Positions 35,147 through 43,863 of a stretch of DNA of 64,000 bases are shown here, piece after piece. A program made the position numbers and the translations under genes. Each line of letters starts with the position of its first letter. The stretch's first letter is position 1. Source of the stretch: Riemerella columbina (GTDB lineage Bacteria > Bacteroidota > Bacteroidia > Flavobacteriales > Weeksellaceae); assembly GCF_030517065.1 (NCBI RefSeq), contig NZ_CP103950.1:1364001-1428000 (forward strand), given 5' to 3'. The notes beneath the pieces were generated by a model. That model saw nothing but the letters and a program-made list of their open reading frames with translations. It ran no database searches and was not told the origin of the DNA.

Positions 35147-37750
35147 TTATTCATTATCTCTGTCGGCTTCTTCGCCTTCTATTTCTCTTTTAATTTCCTC
35201 ATCACCTAAATTGATGACATTATCCCCTGTTTGTGGGCGTTCCGCAAATTCTGGGTGGTTAGAATCGCCTTCTGTTTCCTCTTCATTATCTTCCACCTCT
35301 TTCTCTGCTTCCACTTTGGCTACGGCGGCTATTTCGTCATTGCCTTTAAGGTTGATGAGTCTAACGCCTTGGGTATTTCTGCCCATTACTCGCATATTAT
35401 CCACAGACATTCTAATGGCAACGCCAGATTTGTTGATGATCATCAAATCGTTACCATCTACTACCGATTGTATGGCGATGAGATTTCCTGTTTTCTCAGT
35501 GATATTGAGGGTGATGACCCCTTTTCCGCCTCGGTTGGTTATGCGGTAGTCCTCCACCGCAGTCCGCTTACCATAGCCTTTTTCTGATACCACTAAAACG
35601 GTTTCGTTCTCTATATCATTTACAACTATCATACCAACCACCTCATCTTGGTCTTCTAATGAAATCCCGCGTACACCGATGGAATTTCTACCCACAGCGC
35701 GGGCTTTTTCCTCTGGGAAGCGGATACATTTACCATTTTTGGTGGCGATCATAATATCGGATTGTCCGTTGGTGAGCCTTGCGCCTAAGAGTTGGTCATC
35801 TTCTCGGATTTCAATCGCGTTGATACCATTGGCTCTCGGTCTTGAGTAAGCCTCTAACGAGGTTTTTTTGATGGTTCCGTTTTTGGTAATCATCACCACA
35901 AACATCTCTTTTACATACTCGGTATCTTTAAGATCGTTGGTTCTAATGTAGGCTTTAATTTTATCATCAGCCTCTATATTGATAAGGTTTTGGATGGCTC
36001 TACCCTTCGCTGTTTTGGAACCTTCAGGAATTTCAAATACACGCAACCAGTAACAGCGTCCTTTTTCGGTGAAGAAGAGCATATACTGGTGGTTGGTGGC
36101 AGAAACGATGTACTCCAAAAAGTCCTCATCTCGCGTGGAAGCCGCACGGTTCCCTACCCCACCTCTACTTTGAATTTTGTACTCCGAAAGCGGCGTTCTC
36201 TTGATATAACCCGCGTGAGAAATGGTCAGCACCACATCTTCATTCGGGATAAAATCTTCTATGGACATCTCACCTCCAGAATAGTCAATAGCCGTTCTAC
36301 GCTCATCGCCGTATCTTTCTTTTACTTCAATGAGTTCATCTTTGATGATTTGATAACGCCTTGACTCGTTGGCTAAAATATCTTCTAAATCGGAAATTAA
36401 ATCCATAATCGCTTGATATTCATCACGGATTTTATCCAATTCCATACCCGTTAAGCGCGCCAATCTGAGGTCTAATATCGCTTGGGCTTGGATTTCGGAA
36501 AGTTCAAACTCTGCCATTAAACCTTCCTTAGCGGCTTGTGGATTAGCCGAGTGTCTGATGATGGCAATGGCTTTATCCAAAGTGTCTTGCGTGGCAATCA
36601 CCTTCATAAAGCCTTCCAAAATATGGGCTCTTTCTTTGGCTTTTTTGAGTTCGTGCTGCGTTCTGCGAACCACCACCTCGTGGCGATGTTCCACAAAGTG
36701 AACGATGATGTCTTTCAAATTCAATTGCTGTGGTCTACCTTTAACCAACGCAATATTATTAACGCTAAATGAAGTCTGTAGCGCTGTATATTTATAGAGT
36801 AAGTTGAGCACCACATTCGGTATGGCATCGTTTTTAAGCTCGTAGACAATGCGCATTCCACTTCTATCGGACTCATCTCGGATTTCGTAAATTCCTGGGA
36901 TTTTCTCCTCTTTTACCAATTCCGAAGTTCTGGAAATCATCTCCGCCTTGTTCACTTGGTACGGAATTTCCGTAACCACAATGGCGTTTCTGTTGCCTAT
37001 TTCTTCAAAATTAACTTTACCTCTTAGGATAATTCTGCCTCGCCCAGTGTGGAAGGCATCTCTTACGCCATCATAGCCGTAGATAATCCCTCCTGTTGGG
37101 AAATCTGGGGCGCTGATGTGCTTCATTAGCTCATCAATGGTGATGTCTTTATGGTCAATATAAGCACAGATAGCATCGATGGATTCTGATAAGTTATGCG
37201 GCGCCATATTGGTTGCCATACCCACAGCAATCCCCGAGGCTCCATTGACTAAAAGATTCGGAATTTTGGTCGGCAATACGGTAGGTTCTTTCAAACTATC
37301 ATCAAAATTGTTTTGAAAATCCACCGTTTCTTTATCCAAATCGGCTAAAATTTCATCAGAGATTTTTTGAAGTCTTGCCTCGGTGTACCTCATCGCCGCT
37401 GGTGGGTCGCCATCCATAGAACCGAAGTTCCCCTGCCCATCCACTTGCATATAGCGCAAACTCCACGGCTGTGCCATACGCACCATAGCATCATAAACAG
37501 AGATATCGCCGTGTGGGTGGTACTTACCCAGCACATCTCCCACGATTCTGGCAGATTTCAGGTATTTTTTATTTGAAAACACCCCAAGCCCATACATACC
37601 GTATAATACGCGCCTGTGCACGGGTTTTAGCCCATCTCTTACATCGGGCAATGCACGAGAGACAATCACCGACATAGAATAGTCTATGTAGGAAGATTTC
37701 ATTTCATCTACGATGTTGATAGGTATCAACCTTTCTCCTTCTTTTTGCAT
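35147..37750 (-). CDS. gyrA: DNA gyrase subunit A
   Basis: Subunit of type II topoisomerase that introduces negative supercoils. Start [20 protein letters not shown]; catalytic Arg121-Tyr122 in [11 protein letters not shown]; the C-terminal DNA-wrapping pinwheel includes a GyrA-box-like NRGGKG, supporting GyrA over ParC. Numbering equals E. coli in the N-terminal region, so position 83 is directly readable: codon 37502-37504 is ATC, isoleucine, where susceptible relatives have serine or threonine; Asp87 is intact. The C-terminus has an acidic Glu/Asp tail. 867 residues. Cotranscribed with the TPR gene. Confidence 0.97.
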   Translation of the reverse strand: MQKEGERLIPINIVDEMKSSYIDYSMSVIVSRALPDVRDGLKPVHRRVLYGMYGLGVFSNKKYLKSARIVGDVLGKYHPHGDISVYDAMVRMAQPWSLRYMQVDGQGNFGSMDGDPPAAMRYTEARLQKISDEILADLDKETVDFQNNFDDSLKEPTVLPTKIPNLLVNGASGIAVGMATNMAPHNLSESIDAICAYIDHKDITIDELMKHISAPDFPTGGIIYGYDGVRDAFHTGRGRIILRGKVNFEEIGNRNAIVVTEIPYQVNKAEMISRTSELVKEEKIPGIYEIRDESDRSGMRIVYELKNDAIPNVVLNLLYKYTALQTSFSVNNIALVKGRPQQLNLKDIIVHFVEHRHEVVVRRTQHELKKAKERAHILEGFMKVIATQDTLDKAIAIIRHSANPQAAKEGLMAEFELSEIQAQAILDLRLARLTGMELDKIRDEYQAIMDLISDLEDILANESRRYQIIKDELIEVKERYGDERRTAIDYSGGEMSIEDFIPNEDVVLTISHAGYIKRTPLSEYKIQSRGGVGNRAASTRDEDFLEYIVSATNHQYMLFFTEKGRCYWLRVFEIPEGSKTAKGRAIQNLINIEADDKIKAYIRTNDLKDTEYVKEMFVVMITKNGTIKKTSLEAYSRPRANGINAIEIREDDQLLGARLTNGQSDIMIATKNGKCIRFPEEKARAVGRNSIGVRGISLEDQDEVVGMIVVNDIENETVLVVSEKGYGKRTAVEDYRITNRGGKGVITLNITEKTGNLIAIQSVVDGNDLMIINKSGVAIRMSVDNMRVMGRNTQGVRLINLKGNDEIAAVAKVEAEKEVEDNEEETEGDSNHPEFAERPQTGDNVINLGDEEIKREIEGEEADRDNE

Positions 37751-37887
37751 AATTTATCTTATTATACTGAATATCAGTTAGTTTTAAATGATTAAAAATT
37801 CCATTTTATCAAAGGGCTAATTTACGAAAAATTTACCGATTTTTGCAGTGATTTTATATAAAATAATCTTAAAAATTAGTTAAAAAA

Positions 37888-38211
37888 ATGAGTATCCTCA
37901 GCATTACTTTTCACTGCGAAGAGCACAGTTTAGAACTTTGGGAAAATTATAAAAAAGAGCGCCTCTACCCGCTTTCGGAGAAAATCCCTCACCTTAAATA
38001 TTTCATCTTTTCCGAAGTGGAGAGCCACCATTTGCAAGAAGGCAAAAACACCAACTTCCTCCTGATTTTCGCTGATGAAAACCAACGCCAAGCCTTTATG
38101 GAGAACGAGCTCACCTACATCACCGAGGCTATTTCTGAAGAGTTTGGAGAGCGTGTTTTAACCTTTGTTACCCTACTCAATCCCACTAAAAGCAACCTTG
38201 CAATTGGATAG
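37888..38211 (+). CDS. DUF4286 family protein
   Basis: A 107-residue soluble protein with MSILSITFHCEEHSLELWENYKKE and FLLIFADENQRQAFMENE, recognised as the Bacteroidota DUF4286 family, predicted ferredoxin-like/dimeric alpha-beta barrel. No signal peptide or catalytic motif. Role unknown. Upstream 137 bases, shared with divergent gyrA, hold no clear promoter box. A strong convergent terminator follows. Confidence 0.8.
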   Translation: MSILSITFHCEEHSLELWENYKKERLYPLSEKIPHLKYFIFSEVESHHLQEGKNTNFLLIFADENQRQAFMENELTYITEAISEEFGERVLTFVTLLNPTKSNLAIG

Positions 38212-38212
38212 T

Positions 38213-38249
38213 AAAAAAGGCAATCTACACACCGCAGATTGCCTTTTTT
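38213..38249. terminator. Bidirectional terminator
   Basis: 14-bp perfect stem AAAAAAGGCAATCT / AGATTGCCTTTTTT, nine-base loop, between convergent stops at 38211 and 38273. Confidence 0.9.
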
Positions 38250-38272
38250 ATATATTTTTTTTAAAAAAAATA

Positions 38273-38971
38273 TTAGTCTCTTCGGGACATTAAAATCCTC
38301 AACACATACCAGAACAAAAGCATAATAGAAGAGAACAGTTGCAATGCCGCGCCTACATATTGATCTTTGGTGTAGGTTACTTTTAGTTTTTGTGTTTCGT
38401 ACAAAATGCTAGCAGAAGCCAAAAGCACCATTCCAATAGAGAACCAAAGTCCTAAATTAAAGCCAAATAAAGCGCCCGCCACAATCAGCCCTAAGGATAA
38501 AAATCCGCCGATAATAATGATGTTTCTAAGAAATGAAAAATCTCGGTTAGAGGTAAATGCCACGCCTGTAAGCCCGCCAAAAAGCGCTAAAGTAATAATA
38601 GCCGCTTGAGGAATCACCGAGGCATCGCTATAATAGCTCGCGATATAAATCATCGGTAAGAAGATCACCGCTTCGATCAAAACATAGAACGCCAATCCTA
38701 AATATTGCGTTCCTCGGCTCTGTGCCACGGTCCATCTACTCGCCAGCATAGATGCCAACCAAAAAGCGCCCAAAATCAACAACCAAGTGAATTTCCCTTG
38801 GAACATTGATAAGATCATTTCCTTTGGAACAATTTTAATTAAAGCCGCTTCCACAAAGATAAAAGCCAACACTGCCAACGCAAGATGGAGGTAAGTTTTT
38901 TTATAAAATGTCGCTTTTTCAGATTCAGAAACCTGCGCCACTAATAAATGATTTTCGGTAGAATATTCCAT
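38273..38971 (-). CDS. Bax inhibitor-1 / YccA family membrane protein
   Basis: A 232-residue integral membrane protein with about seven hydrophobic segments. TFYKKTYLHLALAVLAFIFVEA at the N-terminus and the conserved YETQKLKVTYTKDQYVGAALQLFSSIMLLFWYVLRIL end are typical of the TMBIM/YccA group, which act as pH-sensitive ion leaks or FtsH modulators. The acidic diaspartyl pair of this family is not resolvable with confidence here. TATATTTG box at 38989-38996. Standalone. Confidence 0.88.
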   Translation of the reverse strand: MEYSTENHLLVAQVSESEKATFYKKTYLHLALAVLAFIFVEAALIKIVPKEMILSMFQGKFTWLLILGAFWLASMLASRWTVAQSRGTQYLGLAFYVLIEAVIFLPMIYIASYYSDASVIPQAAIITLALFGGLTGVAFTSNRDFSFLRNIIIIGGFLSLGLIVAGALFGFNLGLWFSIGMVLLASASILYETQKLKVTYTKDQYVGAALQLFSSIMLLFWYVLRILMSRRD

Positions 38972-38988
38972 AATAGTTTATTTTTTTG

Positions 38989-38996
38989 CAAATATA
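38989..38996 (-). promoter_or_regulatory. Putative -7 element of the Bax-inhibitor-family gene
   Basis: Minus-strand TATATTTG, 17 bases upstream of the ATG; single box. Confidence 0.4.
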
Positions 38997-39005
38997 ATCA
39001 ATTTT

Positions 39006-40043
39006 TTAAATTGAAGTTAAAAATTTCATCGTATCCACATTATCGGCGTAAGTTTTTAAGTCGGGTTGCTGAGCTTGACCAAAATCTATACTTCCCTCTA
39101 AACCTAAACGAGGCGCCGCCGCCACACATTGAATTTCTTCTTTATGCGCATCAATAATAGTGAGGGCATCTTCCAATCGCTCGTAACGGCTAAAATGAAT
39201 CACCGCCAGTGGACTAAACAAACGCTCATCTTCTTTGAGCATTACAAAATTATTATCCCAAAAAACCTCTTGGTTGAGGAGATACACCGCTTTATTATAG
39301 TCATAATTATTGGCATATTGATGGTGATGGATAATATCTTTAAAGCCAAAAAAATTCTCAAACAGACGGTCTAATTTAAAATCCTGCGGAATAAAAAGGC
39401 GCGTTACATTGCGACAGCCCAAACCATAATATATAAAGATATCTTGTGCCAAGCGCTGCAGCTCTTCATCGGTTTCATCACCACGAAGCACCGCCACAGA
39501 AGTTCTATTTTTACGGATGATGTGCGGTACTTTTTTAAAATAATACTCTAAATACCTCGCCGTGTTGTTGCTGCCCGTTGCAATAATGGCATCGTAATTT
39601 TCCATTCTCTCCACTAAGGTATACTCCAAATCACCACCGCAGAACGCCGCCCAGCGCTCCATTAAATAAGGAATCAGCCGCTGATCTTTAGAGGAACATT
39701 TGATGATTGGCGTATGCCCACTCAGCACCACCGAAATAATATCGTGAAAGCCTACCAATGGGATATTCCCTGCTAAAATAAGCCCCACGCGCTTCGGTTG
39801 GTCAATGGTAGGATAAGCAGACACCCATTCCTGAAGTTGGTCTTCCGTTAGAAGTTTTGCCCACTGTTGTAGCGCCCAACGAAGGCTCTCTGGTGTGAAC
39901 CACGCGTTTTCAATTTCGCTGCGTTTTAAAACCTCTGAAAACTGTTGTTCATCGGCGGTATACTGGGCTTCTTCGGTGTTTAAAAAGTGGTTGATCCATT
40001 GCCCTAACTGAGCCAATCCTGAAATTTTAGTGCTTGCCTTCAT
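39006..40043 (-). CDS. Acyl-CoA reductase (LuxC family)
   Basis: A 345-residue aldehyde-dehydrogenase-fold enzyme reducing fatty acyl-CoA to aldehyde with NADPH. RVGLILAGNIPLVGFHDIISVVLSGH is the conserved N-terminal nucleotide-binding stretch, and GLGCRNVTRLFIP contains the catalytic Cys typical of LuxC. It lacks luxAB or luxE partners in the window, so a role in aldehyde/hydrocarbon or wax precursor metabolism or CoA recycling is possible but unproven. Divergently transcribed from the ferredoxin gene 55 bases away, with back-to-back promoter boxes. Confidence 0.88.
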   Translation of the reverse strand: MKASTKISGLAQLGQWINHFLNTEEAQYTADEQQFSEVLKRSEIENAWFTPESLRWALQQWAKLLTEDQLQEWVSAYPTIDQPKRVGLILAGNIPLVGFHDIISVVLSGHTPIIKCSSKDQRLIPYLMERWAAFCGGDLEYTLVERMENYDAIIATGSNNTARYLEYYFKKVPHIIRKNRTSVAVLRGDETDEELQRLAQDIFIYYGLGCRNVTRLFIPQDFKLDRLFENFFGFKDIIHHHQYANNYDYNKAVYLLNQEVFWDNNFVMLKEDERLFSPLAVIHFSRYERLEDALTIIDAHKEEIQCVAAAPRLGLEGSIDFGQAQQPDLKTYADNVDTMKFLTSI

Positions 40044-40082
40044 TGCTATTTTATATAAATGTAATAACTTTGTGCAAATTTA
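40043..40082. promoter_or_regulatory. Divergent ferredoxin / acyl-CoA reductase promoter region
   Basis: On the plus strand TTG 40043-40045 and TAACTTTG 40065-40072 are 19 bases apart and drive the ferredoxin gene. Three bases away, 40075-40082 reads TAAATTTG on the minus strand, facing the reductase. The two -7 boxes abut, so their RNA polymerase footprints must overlap. The minus-strand ATG ends at 40043, overlapping the plus TTG. Confidence 0.65.
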
Positions 40083-40097
40083 AAAATTTTATTAGCA

Positions 40098-40448
40098 ATG
40101 GCGATCATAATAACAGATGAATGTATCAATTGTGGGGCTTGTGAGCCTGAATGCCCGAATACAGCCATATACGAAGGTGCTGTAGACTGGCGCGCTTCGG
40201 ATGGCACAGACCTTAAAGGTAGGGTTACTATGCCTTCGGGGCTAACCATAGATGCTGATGCTCCACAAGAACCTGTGAGTGATGATGTCTATTTCATTGT
40301 CCCAGATAAATGCACCGAGTGCAAAGGCTTCCACGAAGAGCCACAATGTGCCGCCGTTTGTCCAGTGGATTGTTGCGTGCCAGATGAAAACCATGTGGAA
40401 ACCGAGGCGCAACTCTTATCTAAAAAAGTATTTCTACACGGTGAATAA
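40098..40448 (+). CDS. 2[4Fe-4S] ferredoxin
   Basis: 116-residue electron carrier with two cluster-binding motifs: [12 protein letters not shown] (residues ~11-22) and a spaced CTEC-...[12 protein letters not shown] (about 75-97), the usual Alvin/FdxA-like arrangement for bacterial-type 2[4Fe-4S] proteins. Cytoplasmic, low-potential donor. Partner is not obvious: acyl-ACP desaturase (31 kb) usually takes electrons from ferredoxin, and LuxC-type reductase uses NADPH. Start ATG 40098; serC starts 89 bases downstream of its stop. Confidence 0.93.
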   Translation: MAIIITDECINCGACEPECPNTAIYEGAVDWRASDGTDLKGRVTMPSGLTIDADAPQEPVSDDVYFIVPDKCTECKGFHEEPQCAAVCPVDCCVPDENHVETEAQLLSKKVFLHGE

Positions 40449-40537
40449 TTGGTGATGGATTATCCGCTCTTTAGTTACTATGGGGTGGATTTTACTTTTT
40501 GCTAACCTTCCCTTTTTCCAAGAAAATACAAGTATCA

Positions 40538-41602
40538 ATGGGTAAAAAACATAATTTTAGCGCAGGACCGTGCATCCTTCCTCAGGAAGTATTTCAAAAA
40601 TCTGCCGAGGCGGTTTTAGATTTTAACCACTCAGGGTTGTCTTTATTAGAAATATCACACCGGAGCCCAGATTTTGTAGAAGTTATGGCGCAAGCCAGAG
40701 CCAGCGTAAAGCGACTAATGAACCTCAATGACGATTATGAAGTGCTTTTCTTACAAGGTGGCGCCAACCTCCAATTTGCTATGGTGCCCTTCAATCTCCT
40801 CTCTACCGAGGGTGTAGCCGCTTATTTAGACACAGGCACTTGGGCGCACAATGCCATTGTAGAAGCCGAAAAAATAGGGCGTGTGGAAGTGGTTGCCTCC
40901 TCAAAGGCTGAAAATTACCACACCATACCGAAGGATTATCAGATAGATCAGCGCTATGACTATTTCCACTGCACTTCTAACAATACCATCTATGGCACAC
41001 AGATGAAAACCTTTCCAAAAGGGGATACCATCAAAGTTTGTGATATGAGCTCCGACCTTTTTTCAAGGCAGTTGGATTTCTCTCAATTTGATCTCATCTA
41101 TGCTGGTGCTCAGAAGAATTTGGGACCTGCGGGAACAGTTTTAGTCGTGGTAAAAAAGGAGATTTTAGGTCAATCAGGCAGAGTGATTCCTTCTTATTTG
41201 GACTATGAACTCCACATCAAAAAGGATTCTATGTTCAATACTCCGCCTGTGTTTGCGGTCTATGCCTCGTGGCTTAACTTGCAATATTTAGAAGCCCATG
41301 GTGGAATTTCGGAAATGGAGAAAAACAACCAAGCCAAAGCACAACTCCTCTATGATGAAATTGACAGAAACCCTTTATTTATAGGCACCGCTGCCAAAGA
41401 AGACCGCTCTATGATGAATGTTTGTTTCCACTTGGTTGATGAAAGCCTAAAAGATCAATTTGACCAAATTTGGAAAAGCCACAACATCAGTGGGCTCAAT
41501 GGTCACCGCAGTGTGGGCGGCTATCGTGCCAGCCTTTATAATGCCCTGCCCATAGAAAGCGTACAAGTATTAGTAAATGCGATGCAACAACTCAAACCTT
41601 AA
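40538..41602 (+). CDS. serC: Phosphoserine aminotransferase
   Basis: PLP enzyme converting 3-phosphohydroxypyruvate to 3-phosphoserine (and contributing to pyridoxal phosphate synthesis). ATG 40538 (MGKKHNFSAGPCILP) gives 354 residues, normal. Schiff-base lysine lies in YAGAQKNLGPAG, with SRNIYGTQ-like substrate region SNNTIYGTQ. First gene of a three-gene serine operon: serA-like starts 7 bases after its stop. No obvious promoter box other than upstream ferredoxin leader, so read-through from it is possible. Confidence 0.95.
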   Translation: MGKKHNFSAGPCILPQEVFQKSAEAVLDFNHSGLSLLEISHRSPDFVEVMAQARASVKRLMNLNDDYEVLFLQGGANLQFAMVPFNLLSTEGVAAYLDTGTWAHNAIVEAEKIGRVEVVASSKAENYHTIPKDYQIDQRYDYFHCTSNNTIYGTQMKTFPKGDTIKVCDMSSDLFSRQLDFSQFDLIYAGAQKNLGPAGTVLVVVKKEILGQSGRVIPSYLDYELHIKKDSMFNTPPVFAVYASWLNLQYLEAHGGISEMEKNNQAKAQLLYDEIDRNPLFIGTAAKEDRSMMNVCFHLVDESLKDQFDQIWKSHNISGLNGHRSVGGYRASLYNALPIESVQVLVNAMQQLKP

Positions 41603-41609
41603 CAAAAAA

Positions 41610-42563
41610 ATGAAAATATTAGCGAACGATGGGCTTTCCCAAAAAGGAGTAAAAATGCTGACCCAAGCGGGGATAGAAGTTTTGGAACACCGCGTAGCCC
41701 AAGAACAGTTGAGCCATTTCATTAACGATAACCAGATTGATGGACTTTTAGTGAGGAGTACCACCAAAGTCCCTAAAGAATTGATAGACGCTTGCCCTTC
41801 GCTTCGGTTGATAGGGCGCGGCGGCGTAGGCACAGACAACATTGATGTGGCTTATGCGGAAAGCAAAGGCATCAAGGTTATTAACACGCCCGCAGCCTCT
41901 GCCCAATCTGTGGCAGAGTTGGTTTTTGCGCACTTTTTCACCTTAGCGAGGTTCCTTCACGAAGCCAATAGAATGATGCCCTTAGAAGGCGAAACCAAAT
42001 TCAAAGCGCTTAAAAAATCTTATGCGCAAGCCGTAGAGCTCTCAGGGAAAACCTTAGGCATTATCGGCTTTGGTAGAATAGGAAAGGAAGTTGCCAAAAT
42101 AGGCATCGCTTTGGGGATGAAGCCCTTGGTGGTTACACGCACAGCAAGAAAAGAAAACCTCAGCTGGTCGTTCTTTGATGGCAGTACGGTTCATTTTGAA
42201 ATAGAAACCACCACTGACCTCCACGAGGTGTTATCACAATCGGATTTTTTGACCATCAACACGCCTAAAACCGAGCATTACCTCATCGATACACCTGAAT
42301 ATGAAGCTATGAAGTCTGGAATATTCATCGTGAATGCTGCTCGTGGTGGCGTTCTTAACGAGCAAGCCCTTTTAGACTTTATAGAATCTGGAAAAATTGC
42401 AGGCGCGGCATTAGATGTTTTTGAAACAGAGCCAGAGCCTTCATTAGCCGTTCTGATGAACCCTGCCCTTTCATTATCTCCACACTTAGGTGGCAGCACC
42501 GTGGAAGCCCAAGATAGAATTGGTACAGAATTAGCACAGCAAATTATAAAATTAAGATCATAA
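41610..42563 (+). CDS. serA: D-3-phosphoglycerate dehydrogenase family (SerA-like) D-2-hydroxyacid dehydrogenase
   Basis: NAD-dependent 2-hydroxyacid dehydrogenase, the first step of serine synthesis by context. ATG 41610 (MKILANDGLSQKG) yields 317 residues. NAD-binding GIIGFGRIGKEVAKI, the substrate R in GLLVRSTTKV and catalytic-acid region SLSPHLGGSTVEAQ are intact. It is the short form lacking the C-terminal ACT/ASB regulatory domains, so serine feedback inhibition as in E. coli SerA is not expected. Tightly coupled to serC and DUF1015 (1-base gap downstream). Confidence 0.9.
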   Translation: MKILANDGLSQKGVKMLTQAGIEVLEHRVAQEQLSHFINDNQIDGLLVRSTTKVPKELIDACPSLRLIGRGGVGTDNIDVAYAESKGIKVINTPAASAQSVAELVFAHFFTLARFLHEANRMMPLEGETKFKALKKSYAQAVELSGKTLGIIGFGRIGKEVAKIGIALGMKPLVVTRTARKENLSWSFFDGSTVHFEIETTTDLHEVLSQSDFLTINTPKTEHYLIDTPEYEAMKSGIFIVNAARGGVLNEQALLDFIESGKIAGAALDVFETEPEPSLAVLMNPALSLSPHLGGSTVEAQDRIGTELAQQIIKLRS

Positions 42564-42564
42564 A

Positions 42565-43806
42565 ATGCCCACTTTTAAACCCTTTAAAGGCATCCGCCCT
42601 AGAGAAGAATATATTAACTCTTTCCCTACGCACCCGCTGGACAACTATACCGATGAACAGCTTGCTCAGAAGGCTAAAGAGCCACACAGCTACATCCAAA
42701 TGGTTAAGCCCTACGCGTGTAGTAAATCTAAAGATGTTGCCAGAAATCTAAGAAAAGTAAGAGCCAATTATGAGGAATGCCTCCAAAATGAATTGAAACA
42801 AGAAGACACTGCTTCCTACTACCTCTATGAGCAAATAATGCCTAACAAAACGGTATTTAGAGGGCTTTTAGGCTTGGTTTCGGTGGAAGATTTCTGGGCT
42901 GGGAAAATCAAAAAACACGAGGCTACCATTACCCAAAGGAAAGAAAAATTAGCTCAATATTTAGAAAAAGTAGAGCTCCAATCTGAGCCCGTGCTTCTGA
43001 CCTACCCTGCCAATGCCAAGGTGGAAATGATGATGAGCCAAGAGGAAAAAAATATCCCTATCATCAATTTTTCTGATCCAGAGGGTATCCGCCACAAAGT
43101 TTGGAAGATAGACAACAGGCTGAAACTTAGCCAGTTTAAAGGCGTATTAGACCAAATAGAAGCGTTCTACATTGCCGATGGTCACCACAGGATAGGCTCG
43201 GCAGCCCTGCACGCTAAAAACCAAAAAGAAAAAAATAAAAAACACACAGGCACAGAGCCTTACAACTTTGTTTTTAGTTTTATCGTATCTAACCAATCCA
43301 TTAAAATCCATGATTATAATCGGTTGATCAAAGACCTCAACGGACTTTCTGAAGCTGAATTTTTGAAAGCGCTGGAACAAGATTTTCTCATCTACGAAAA
43401 AGGCGATGTGCCTTATTATCCGTCTAAAAAGTTCCATATTTCAATGTATTTGGGTGGCAAATTCTACAGCCTCCACATCAAACACGACCTTCGCCCTAAA
43501 AATGAAGATTTAGACAGTATGGACCATGTATTGTTAGAAAAATTCATTTTTAAACCGATTTTAAACATAGAAAACACCAAAAATTCGGATAGAATTAAAT
43601 TTGTAAAAGGGACTTCTAATATTGATGGAATTTTAAAACTTAAAGACAAGGTAGATTCTGGCGAGTTCAAAGTCGCATTTGGGGTTTACCCTGTGAGTTT
43701 CAATGATTTAATTAAGATCTCAGACCTTAATCAAAAGATGCCACCAAAATCCACGCTCATTTCGCCTAAGCTGATTACCGCTATGGTGATGTACGATATG
43801 AGATAG
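42565..43806 (+). CDS. DUF1015 family protein in serine operon
   Basis: 413-residue soluble protein. N-terminal PTFKPFKGIRPREEYI, central IKKHEATITQRKEK, and ADGHHRIGSAAL (residues 204-215) are the hallmarks of DUF1015. The DGHHR element recalls the ParB/SerK-type motif that forms part of a nucleotide/serine-binding site in SerK. It begins 1 base after serA, so it is part of the serC-serA operon. A role in serine metabolism, for example a serine kinase or the missing phosphoserine step, is inference; family function is not established in my knowledge. Confidence 0.85.
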   Translation: MPTFKPFKGIRPREEYINSFPTHPLDNYTDEQLAQKAKEPHSYIQMVKPYACSKSKDVARNLRKVRANYEECLQNELKQEDTASYYLYEQIMPNKTVFRGLLGLVSVEDFWAGKIKKHEATITQRKEKLAQYLEKVELQSEPVLLTYPANAKVEMMMSQEEKNIPIINFSDPEGIRHKVWKIDNRLKLSQFKGVLDQIEAFYIADGHHRIGSAALHAKNQKEKNKKHTGTEPYNFVFSFIVSNQSIKIHDYNRLIKDLNGLSEAEFLKALEQDFLIYEKGDVPYYPSKKFHISMYLGGKFYSLHIKHDLRPKNEDLDSMDHVLLEKFIFKPILNIENTKNSDRIKFVKGTSNIDGILKLKDKVDSGEFKVAFGVYPVSFNDLIKISDLNQKMPPKSTLISPKLITAMVMYDMR

Positions 43807-43810
43807 AGAT

Positions 43811-43849
43811 AAAAAATCCTCGCTAAGTGTTTAGCGAGGATTTTTTTTT
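43811..43849. terminator. Bidirectional terminator after the serine operon
   Basis: Fifteen-base stem AAAAATCCTCGCTAA / TTAGCGAGGATTTTT with loop GTGT and flanking A/T runs, between convergent stops at 43806 and 43864. Confidence 0.92.
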
Positions 43850-43863
43850 GCGTTACTGTTGTT

